Positions 57,782 through 64,000 of a stretch of 64,000 nt of DNA are shown in pieces. Location: the NCBI GenBank assembly GCA_022497145.1, contig MU385858.1:682001-746000 (forward strand), given 5' to 3'. A model generated the notes under the pieces. It ran no database searches. It had not been told where the DNA came from and saw only the letters and a program-made list of their open reading frames with translations. The number at the start of each line of letters is the position of its first letter. Position 1 is the stretch's first letter. This stretch comes from Rostrohypoxylon terebratum (taxonomy: Eukaryota > Ascomycota > Sordariomycetes > Xylariales > Hypoxylaceae). The position numbers and the translations under genes were made by a program.

Positions 57782-58828
57782 ATGTCAACCATGTCTTCGC
57801 TTTCTCCAGCGTCTGCGCTTGCGCCCACGCAGGCCAAAAAACCACCTAAGAGCATCCTGAAGAAACCGTCTGCCAAAGCCACTCCCCGCGCTCCCTCGAC
57901 CACAAGCACAACCACGACCTCGACCACAACGCCGAAGCTAGACCTAGACGCACCCGTCCCCGCTGCCTTCCAAATAACTGAGCACACGCCCCTCTCCGAA
58001 AAGAAACCCACGGCACGCGACCTCGCCGTGCAGCAAGCCCTCGTAATCCAAGCGCAGCGGGACCGGGAAGACCAAATCCAAGACACCCTGATCGAGCTCT
58101 CGCGTCTCCCCCTCGCCCCTTCCACCTCCTCCTCCTCTTCCCCCACCCCCAAATACACCGCCGCGAACCCCTCCCCAAGCGACAAAACGCGTTTCCTAAC
58201 CTCGATCCGGCTCTTCCAACCCAGCGAGTACGAAGACCTAATCACGGAGCGCAACAGCCTCAACAAATGCGGCTACTGCCTGTGTCCCTCGCCCCGCGCA
58301 AAAATGGGCCACGGCGGCGCCTTCAAGCTTCTGAACTACGGCCGCGCCGACTTCACCATCGTGCCGCGCGCCGAGCTCGAGCGCTGGTGCTCGCGGCAGT
58401 GCGCGCGCCGCGCCATGTACGTCAAGGTGCAGCTCGTGGAGAACGCCGCCGCGCCGGTCGAGTCCATCCGCATCGACCTGCTTGAGGAGGAGGAGGACAA
58501 CGCGAAGGCGCGAGCCGGTACCAAGGAGGAAGAGGACGGCAACGAGGCCGCAAGGCGCGTGGCCCGGGAGTTGAGGGAGCTGGAGGAGAAGCAGAAGAAG
58601 GCGGCGCGGGATGCGAAGGACTTGGCGCTAGAACGCGGCGAGAAGCCGAAGCCGTCTTCGAATCTGCCTTCTACGTCGAAGCCTGTTACGGTTACGATTA
58701 GGGAAAAGAAGGTTACAAAGGCCGCGACGGAGCCTACGCCGGATATAGCGGAAGATGGGGAAGACCATCTGGTTCTTGACGGGTACAAGACGAAGTTCGA
58801 CCCGAAGGCGGACCAGAATGAGAGGTGA
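57782..58828 (+). CDS. RTR1: RTR1/RPAP2-type RNA polymerase II CTD phosphatase
   Basis: A single exon of 348 codons. Residues 1-110 are Ser/Thr/Pro/Lys-rich and likely disordered, with a basic KKPPKSILKKPSAK. The conserved domain is at about residues 150-240: YEDLITERNSLNKCGYCLC, then FKLLNYGRADFTI and RWCSRQCARRAMYVKVQL. It carries the four zinc-binding cysteines of the family (Cys-x-x-Cys in CGYCLC, Cys-x3-Cys in CSRQC). A charged helix rich in Glu/Lys/Arg (about 245-300) and an acidic end follow. Rtr1/RPAP2 acts on the RNA polymerase II C-terminal repeat and on polymerase nuclear import. Whether the enzyme is an active phosphatase has been debated for this family. The middle of the gene is unusually GC-rich compared with neighbours. 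A second ATG lies three codons in (MSTMSS). Confidence 0.87.
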   Translation: MSTMSSLSPASALAPTQAKKPPKSILKKPSAKATPRAPSTTSTTTTSTTTPKLDLDAPVPAAFQITEHTPLSEKKPTARDLAVQQALVIQAQRDREDQIQDTLIELSRLPLAPSTSSSSSPTPKYTAANPSPSDKTRFLTSIRLFQPSEYEDLITERNSLNKCGYCLCPSPRAKMGHGGAFKLLNYGRADFTIVPRAELERWCSRQCARRAMYVKVQLVENAAAPVESIRIDLLEEEEDNAKARAGTKEEEDGNEAARRVARELRELEEKQKKAARDAKDLALERGEKPKPSSNLPSTSKPVTVTIREKKVTKAATEPTPDIAEDGEDHLVLDGYKTKFDPKADQNER

Positions 58829-59346
58829 TTACAAGTCATAGGTTGCACTTGTCACCACTGGTATTATCAACACATTGCATACAAGAGGCGTTGCGGCATC
58901 TTCGATACCCATGGGAACCACAATAGTAATTGCAAATTTCCAGAATCATAGAATGTAAAACGAATTCAATTCGAAACTTATCTATACCATTGATTTGAAT
59001 TGCATGCGCCTGTTATTTGCCTACGCTTACCTTTTCGTGGTAGAAAATTATATAGGGTCAGAACCTAGATATAGTAAACGTAGATCAAGAGCAAGTCACG
59101 GATGAATGGGGGAGCATGAAAAATGGCCATCAACCGTCATCTCAAGCTTGCGCCAGAGAATCAGGGACACCTTGTGTGGGGAGATCTCGTCAATTGCGGA
59201 TCTAAGAATGCACCTACTACCTTTTGTGGTAGCGACGCCGTAAGCCATAAAGTCTCATGAGACGCCATTTAGACCGATGCCAGTTGCCCAAATCAACCAC
59301 CATACCCATCCTCATTCATGAACCCATCGCGTTAAGTCGCACTGAT
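58829..59346. other. Convergent 3' spacer (RTR1-like / eS17)
   Basis: 518 bp between two facing gene ends. Nothing but probable 3' untranslated sequence is seen. An AT-rich patch at about 58920-59060 fits polyadenylation regions for one or both transcripts. Confidence 0.5.
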
Positions 59347-59980
59347 TTATCGGGGAGCACGGTCACCGAATCGTCGAGGTCGCTCGGCGGTCTGCTGCTG
59401 GGTAACAGGGACGACGTTGACGGGGACGTTCTCGAACTATATCAATCAAAGTAAGCAACTGTTTGGTAGGGAATTAATGGTAAACTTCGAAGATTGGAAA
59501 ACGTACGCCAAGGTGCTTCAGCAGGTCCTTAGTCTCAACATCGATGTCGAGCTGGCCGGCCTCGGTGTTCTGGGTGAAGTCGAGAGCGGAGACCTCGGGG
59601 ACGTATTGATCCTTGCGCTCACGCTCCTCTTCTTGCAGCTTGAAGGAGATACCACGGACGGGTCCTCGTTGAATTCGCTTCATCAAGTGCGTGGTGTAGC
59701 CGGCAATCTAAACGTAACCCAAAATTAGCTACCAGTCCATTCTATTCTATTCTATTCTATTTTATCTTATTTCATTTCGAAAATCGCAGTCGCGCGACGA
59801 ATCGATTCCAGAAGCTGTTTCAGGGCTGCTAACCTTGTTGCGAAGGCGCTTGGAGGCGATGATGGCGATCTCATCGCACACTCGCTTGTTGGTCTCGAAG
59901 TCGAGGGTGAGCTTGGGGTAGTACCGCTCAATGATAACCTTGGCGGACTTCTTGACAGTCTTCGTACGAACGCGACCCAT
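59347..59980 (-). CDS. RPS17: 40S ribosomal protein eS17
   Basis: Three exons (59980-59834, 59707-59507, 59436-59347) with introns of 126 and 70 nt give 145 residues, the normal length. The start MGRVRTKTVKKSAKVIIERY, the segment NKRVCDEIAIIASKRLRNK and GYTTHLMKRIQRGPVRGISF are unmistakable eS17. The C-terminus ends QQQTAERPRRFGDRAPR. It is a structural protein of the small cytosolic ribosomal subunit. Introns use GTTAGC and GTACGT donors. Intron 1 holds a run of five ATTCT/AATAG pentamer units on its 3' side. It is followed upstream by the mitochondrial ribosomal protein gene on the same strand. Confidence 0.97.
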
Positions 59981-60509
59981 TTTGGCGGTTTTTGCTGTGG
60001 GTTAGTCGGGTGGTGTTTGGTGTTGGAAGAGAGTCCGAGATTTGGGTGACGAAGTGTGGTATTGAAAATGTCCAGAAAAGAATTATTGGAAGTGGGCAAA
60101 AATCTAATGGGTGTGGGGAGACATCGGCAAAAATTGAAAGTGGGTCCTAGGGCTAGGAGAGTTTGTACTTAGCAGCTTAGAAAATTACCATGTTAAGTCA
60201 TATGATTGATAGAGCAATAATATTCATAAGCGCGATAATTCTAATACAAGAGATATACTACGTCGTATAATATGGAAAGACAAAATACGTGTATATCACT
60301 AACCGTCGACAAACGAGTTCAATCGCAATGACTTATATCATATCAGACGTGTAATAGGTCACTTCATGATAGAGTGATTCTTTTAATCACTATATACAGA
60401 AATCTACACGGTATAGATTTTACATCGTATAGTACACGACGCCCCTTGGCTTCATCTCCTTCAATAGGGAGCATCTAAGCGAATTTGGTCATAGAGTTTC
60501 TTTCATTTA
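59981..60509. promoter_or_regulatory. eS17 promoter and Mrp51 3' flank
   Basis: 529 bp. The eS17 promoter must lie next to 59981. GTCCTAGGGCTAGG at about 60145-60158 is the only compact motif. It weakly resembles telomere-like boxes that sit in ribosomal protein promoters of filamentous fungi, but I cannot confirm it. The rest (60180-60460) is AT-rich with inverted ATATAG/CTATAT stretches and is probably Mrp51 3' flank. Confidence 0.45.
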
Positions 60510-61916
60510 CTAGTAATTTAACCCGTAACTTCTTGCGCTTCCCTGGACCCGTTGACCCGGGCTGAAGCCGCCTACCGTGTTCGTGGAGTTCGCGTACATC
60601 ATAGCTCTCTCCTTCGCCCTTTCTCTAGCCTTCATCAGATGCTCCAGCACGCTCTCTCCCTCCGCCAGCTCTCCGACAAATTCCTTCTGCACCACCTCAG
60701 CCTGGTGGTCAGGCTCATCGACGGTGATGATAATCCTGCCTTCGGGGTCTGTGGTAGCCGAGGTAGGATTCACGTATATCTTGGTGCCGCCGCGCTTCTC
60801 GAGGTCTAAGAGGAACTGGTTCCTCTGCTGGTGCGATTTGAATGTGCCTTTGGGATTGGTCGAGTTGTAGACTTCTGAAGAAGCTGTGTTGGCGACGAAA
60901 CCGGCCACACCAAGAATAGGCCTATAGTTCTGCGTGCCTTGATTCACAGGTTTCAAAACTCGCGCCTTAATGGGAGTGTGGTGTTTCTGGGGTCCGTAGA
61001 GCGGGTGGTTTTCCAAGAAATTCCTCGTGCGCAGGTAGGAAATACCGGCCGATGGATGTGTGGGAGGAGGACCGTTGATTCCGTACGGGCTGCTGCTCTC
61101 CAAATCCTTGGCTGAACCTGGCATGAACTTGCCCAGGAGACGGAGAGCTACGTCTATGTCGACCGGGGCAAGGTCCAAGAACTGGCTCACAAGGTTGTAT
61201 AGGGTCATACGTTCCTTTCTCAACACTCTTAGATATTCGTTCAGTTGTTCTTCCGAGATGTCGTCGGCGACTATTTTGGCTGGTATCTCCTCTGCCGCCT
61301 CCAGAGCATCCCTCGTTTGTCTTGCCGTCAACTCCTCAGCAAGGGTCTTCCTCAGGAAAGCGCGAAATTCGATGCGCCTTCCTCGTACCGTCCTCTCGAG
61401 AAACCTTCTGAAATCGCCATCCGTCATTCCAGCGAGCCACGGTCCCGTAAACTTCCACCTCTTTTTCACTAACTCCTTCTTTTGGACTTCGTCCAACGCA
61501 GTCACGTCGGAGTCTTCCTCAAACACCGACTTTAGCAATTGAGTACTGGAAAAAGTTGGGACGGAAAGTGGCAAAGATAATTCCTGGAATTTCCGTAGAG
61601 TAAGGGTATGGTCGGAGGAGGAATCGAAATCTGTGATCTGTTCGATAGAATCGACCTTCTTCACTCGTATGAGGGGATATGTGGTTTTCGTCGTGGTCTT
61701 CAGAGGAAATGGTCGCTTGAAACCCCAATCTCCTGTTAACCTAGAGGAAGAAGTGGTCGTGACGGTTTGATGTGTCGGGAAGTTGATGGTGGCGGTTGAC
61801 GAGTTATGTTTGAATGCTAAAGAATGATCGGCGGGAGGTGGTATAGGAGGCGGCAGTGAGAACATCCTAGATGATCTCAGGAGCACCGCCCCCGGCGAAA
61901 CACTGCTGACTGACAT
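60510..61916 (-). CDS. MRP51: Mitochondrial small-subunit ribosomal protein Mrp51 (bS1m)
   Basis: A single exon of 468 codons. The N-terminus (MSVSSVSPGAVLLRSSRMFS) is Ser/Arg-rich and low in acidic residues, fitting a mitochondrial targeting sequence. Family segments include GDWGFKRPFPLKTTTKTTYP, VKKVDSIEQITDFDSSSDH, and later GRIIITVDEP and SYGLNY at the end. Fungal Mrp51 belongs to the mitochondrial 37S subunit and is needed for translation of mitochondrial mRNAs. It is divergent from the NECAP-like gene, with 600 bp between the starts. It is tandem with eS17, so a cytosolic and a mitochondrial small-subunit protein are neighbours. Confidence 0.9.
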   Translation of the reverse strand: MSVSSVSPGAVLLRSSRMFSLPPPIPPPADHSLAFKHNSSTATINFPTHQTVTTTSSSRLTGDWGFKRPFPLKTTTKTTYPLIRVKKVDSIEQITDFDSSSDHTLTLRKFQELSLPLSVPTFSSTQLLKSVFEEDSDVTALDEVQKKELVKKRWKFTGPWLAGMTDGDFRRFLERTVRGRRIEFRAFLRKTLAEELTARQTRDALEAAEEIPAKIVADDISEEQLNEYLRVLRKERMTLYNLVSQFLDLAPVDIDVALRLLGKFMPGSAKDLESSSPYGINGPPPTHPSAGISYLRTRNFLENHPLYGPQKHHTPIKARVLKPVNQGTQNYRPILGVAGFVANTASSEVYNSTNPKGTFKSHQQRNQFLLDLEKRGGTKIYVNPTSATTDPEGRIIITVDEPDHQAEVVQKEFVGELAEGESVLEHLMKARERAKERAMMYANSTNTVGGFSPGQRVQGSARSYGLNY

Positions 61917-62515
61917 CGCGCAGAGTTATGAGCTGTACGCTCTATTGCGAACTCGATCGTTGTGTCGATGCTGGCCTTGACCTTAGGCAATTGGGATCAT
62001 TAGCTGGAATCATTAGCTCGGCAGCTTTCGCATTGTTGAGGATTTTTCGATGAATCCGCACCTGCGCACCCGCAACTTGCCTGCTTGCCAAGACTCGGTA
62101 AATCATCGGAGGGGTATTAATTTCTTATCGATTAGCTGCGGAGCTGCCACCACCTGGCACGGTGGTATGGATACATTAACTGCGTAGTGCCCAGTACGTA
62201 CCCGTAAGCGCTAGCGTTCCTTCCGGTCCTACAGGCCTACAGGAATCCAAACCTCAGTAAAATAAATAGGGGCCGTACCGCACCTGCAGGGGCTCAGGGG
62301 GGGGGTTTTAAAGCTCCACCAGCTGAGCGTCGGCCGGCCGCAACCCAAAAGAAAGTTGAAGTTATCAACTTCCAAACCACTACCCAAAACCGGCTTCATC
62401 GCCTATACCCGGACAATTCTTATATATATATATAAGAATCTGTTCTGTTTCCTCGAAGAAAAGGGAAGAGAAGGGGAAAAAAAGAGTCGAACCCCCCAGA
62501 AAGAAAGAAAGAAAG
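61917..62515. promoter_or_regulatory. Divergent promoter, Mrp51 and NECAP-like genes
   Basis: 599 bp between outward-facing starts. It contains GGTATGGATACATTAAC-like AT-rich elements near 62160-62180, a G9 tract at 62299-62307, a TATATATATATATA run at about 62421-62434, and a purine-rich leader (GAAAGAAAGAAAGAAAG, 62499-62515) directly before the NECAP-like ATG. The purine run is unusual, since most leaders in this window are pyrimidine-rich. Confidence 0.55.
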
Positions 62516-63295
62516 ATGGAGGTACTCGACCCGGCCACGGGCCGCCCGCTGCCCTCCGACGCCATCCAGAGGGTTCTCTTCATAGCCAACTCCGTGCACG
62601 TCTACAACATCCCGCCGATGACGCCCGGGAAGGGCCACGTCGCCGCCAGCTGGACGGCCGACGACGGGAAGCGGCAGATCTTCACCGCGCGGGTCCGCGT
62701 CATCGAGACCGCCATCCCGGCCTCCGACGACGGCGGCGCCGCCGAGGAGAAAGTAAAGACGGACATCGCGCTCGAGGACGCCAGCAACGGCAGCCTGTTC
62801 GCCGCCGCCCCCTACACGGCCCCCGCCGTCGTCGAGCCCGTCTCCGACAGCTCGCGCTTCTTCGCCCTGCGCGTGCAAGACGAGGCCGGCCGGAAAGCCA
62901 CCCTCGGCATCGGCTTCGAGGAGCGGAGCGAGGCCTTCGACTTCGGCGTCTCCCTGCAGGAGGCCCAGAAGACGCTGGGGTGGGCTGGCGGAGGCCCCGC
63001 CGGCAAGAAGCCCGCTGCCGTCGAGCGGAAGGACGGCGCCGAGAAGCGCGACCTCAGTTTGAAGGAGGGCGAGACGATCACGATCAACTTGCCCGGAAGG
63101 TTTGGCAGACGGAAACCGGAGCCGCCCCCGGCTCAAGCTGAAAATGATGCCTTATCTTCGTTTTCGTTGCCTCCGCCTCCGCCTGGCAGCTCGGGTATAT
63201 TGCCCCCGCCACCAAGTGCGACAAGCGTGCGGGCAAAACGACTATCCGCGCAGAAGTTGGGGTTTGATGATGGGAAGTTTGGAGAATTTGCTTGA
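62516..63295 (+). CDS. NECAP1: NECAP-like adaptin-ear-binding endocytic protein
   Basis: A single exon of 259 codons. Residues 1-180 match the PHear (PH-like) domain of NECAP proteins: YNIPPMTPGKGHVAASW, RQIFTARVRVIET, SSRFFALRVQDEAGRKATLG and GFEERSEAFDFGVSLQEA. A linker with GETITINLPGRFGRRKPEPP follows, then a Pro-rich tail and the end GFDDGKFGEFA; Phe-containing ends of this type bind adaptor ear domains in animals. NECAPs bind AP-2 and act in clathrin-mediated endocytosis. The first 560 bp are extremely GC-rich, with nearly all third positions G or C. The last 200 bp are like the neighbours. The long open frames that overlap it on both strands are a by-product of that composition. Confidence 0.88.
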   Translation: MEVLDPATGRPLPSDAIQRVLFIANSVHVYNIPPMTPGKGHVAASWTADDGKRQIFTARVRVIETAIPASDDGGAAEEKVKTDIALEDASNGSLFAAAPYTAPAVVEPVSDSSRFFALRVQDEAGRKATLGIGFEERSEAFDFGVSLQEAQKTLGWAGGGPAGKKPAAVERKDGAEKRDLSLKEGETITINLPGRFGRRKPEPPPAQAENDALSSFSLPPPPPGSSGILPPPPSATSVRAKRLSAQKLGFDDGKFGEFA

Positions 63296-63530
63296 ATACT
63301 ACTATTTTGAATGTTTCTTAGCCAGCCTTCAACACCGCGATAGACTACGGGCGCCGGAAGAGTGTTATTATCTAATGGTCTTACTCTCAGGACAAAATGA
63401 AATGGTATTATGCATCTAGCTACATAAGAAATATGAACAGCTTCCTCAATCCGCATTGCTTGTCTGTCACCCTTTTTAGTAGTAATACCAATGTCTACAT
63501 TGCGTATGATCCTTACTATTTTTCCTCCGC

Positions 63531-64000
63531 TTACTCACTCCATGTGCGATTCAACGAAGGCATACTACTGCGCTTCGTCAGCTTTGGTTCGGGAACTACC
63601 CCTGAAGATTGGCGCTCTCTGCGTGACTCGATATCGAATGTGTCATTGACAGCCATGCCATCTAGCTCATGTACTTCGAGTCCAATGTTATCTTCCATAT
63701 TCTGTTCGTATATCGGGAAATGATAGCTCCAATCATAATCAGGATAAATATCTTGAGTAGGGGTTGGTCTCTCGGAATATATGCCAGGAGCTCCGGTGTA
63801 TTGCGTATAGTAGTTATGGGTTGGTGATTCAGAAGGTAGCTGGTATGCTTGAGCATCCCAGGGAGATTGTGAAGGCATAGAGAAGCCTGCATAATCTGAA
63901 CAATACTGCCGTCTAATATTCATCCCTTCCCTCTCTTTCTCGACGCGTGACCATCTCTCACGACACTGGATTTCAACATACAGCTCGCTTAACCTCGCTA
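63531..64000 (-). CDS. 3' part of an unidentified gene, cut by the right edge
   Basis: The frame that ends at TGA/63531 is open through the window edge, so at least 156 C-terminal codons are present and the start lies outside. The edge-proximal part (ELYVEIQCRERWSRVEKERE) is charged and helical, as at the end of a coiled coil. It is followed by a Tyr/Pro/Ser/Gln-rich, probably disordered tail (for example YTQYTGAPGIYSERPTPTQD) and a short acidic segment. An ATG at 63923 is internal. I recognise no family. Confidence 0.5.
   Translation of the reverse strand, partial: ARLSELYVEIQCRERWSRVEKEREGMNIRRQYCSDYAGFSMPSQSPWDAQAYQLPSESPTHNYYTQYTGAPGIYSERPTPTQDIYPDYDWSYHFPIYEQNMEDNIGLEVHELDGMAVNDTFDIESRRERQSSGVVPEPKLTKRSSMPSLNRTWSE

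Noticed and set aside
57718..58266. 182-codon frame on the minus strand opposite the RTR1-like gene
   Set aside because: It is the GC-rich shadow of a clearly homologous plus-strand gene, and its Arg/Gly/Ser/Val composition matches no family.
62356..63141. Two long frames (261 and 238 codons) overlapping the NECAP-like gene, one on each strand
   Set aside because: Both are Arg/Gly/Ala-rich products of high third-position GC; the NECAP frame has real domain similarity.

Overview
This window is nuclear DNA of a filamentous ascomycete (Pezizomycotina, most likely a Sordariomycete). The evidence is short 49-157 nt introns with GTAAGT-like donors and CTAAC-like branch sites, intron-bearing homologues of fungal housekeeping genes, a fungal rhodopsin-domain membrane protein, a Zn2Cys6 regulator, and an intron-containing elongator tRNA-Met. 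I cannot name the species. There is no bacterial-type operon, no CRISPR array, and no intact transposon or biosynthetic cluster that I can recognise.

Layout, left to right. 0.1-1.8 kb: rhodopsin-domain membrane protein (-). 1.8-7.8 kb: long gene-poor, AT-rich spacer. 7.8-11.6 kb: tubulin-folding cofactor D (-). 12.0-13.6 kb: JmjC hydroxylase of the JMJD5/KDM8 type (-). 14.7-17.4 kb: CDC45 (+), divergent from the JmjC gene. 20.3-21.2 kb: neuronal calcium sensor NCS-1/Frq1 (+). 23.4-25.6 kb: long-chain acyl-CoA synthetase (-). 27.0-28.0 kb: RKM5-type protein-lysine methyltransferase (+), with a stop codon that must be spliced out. 30.1-32.7 kb: Zn2Cys6 transcription factor (-). 36.9-38.6 kb: senescence-domain (spartin-like) protein (+). 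39.4-41.8 kb: gamma-tubulin complex component GCP4 (+). 43.0-44.5 kb: conserved-looking protein of unknown function (-). 44.5-52.1 kb: spacer with broken open frames that may be a decayed gene. 52.1-55.8 kb: SH3 protein of the MTI1/Bbc1 type (-). 57.2-57.3 kb: tRNA-Met(CAT) with intron. 57.8-58.8 kb: RTR1/RPAP2 phosphatase (+). 59.3-60.0 kb: ribosomal protein eS17 (-). 60.5-61.9 kb: mitochondrial ribosomal protein Mrp51 (-). 62.5-63.3 kb: NECAP-type endocytic adaptor (+). 63.5-64.0 kb: 3' end of a gene running off the right edge (-).

Most genes are unrelated core functions: tubulin folding and microtubule nucleation, replication-fork helicase, translation, RNA polymerase II CTD phosphatase, endocytosis/actin, and lipid activation. 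They are not a pathway cluster. Two endocytic-actin genes (MTI1, NECAP), two tubulin genes (TBCD, GCP4) and a cytosolic/mitochondrial ribosomal pair (eS17, Mrp51) lie in the window, but nothing in the sequence shows that this grouping is functional.

The observations most worth checking are: (1) the in-frame TGA in the RKM5 gene, removed only if a GC-AG intron is used; (2) a dispersed intergenic family of palindromic CCTAGG-centred repeats; (3) the coding-like region upstream of the Zn2Cys6 gene that has no ATG; (4) the decayed frames at 46.9-49.9 kb. Exon boundaries were placed by hand from splice consensus and reading-frame continuity. Every multi-exon model sums to a whole number of codons.
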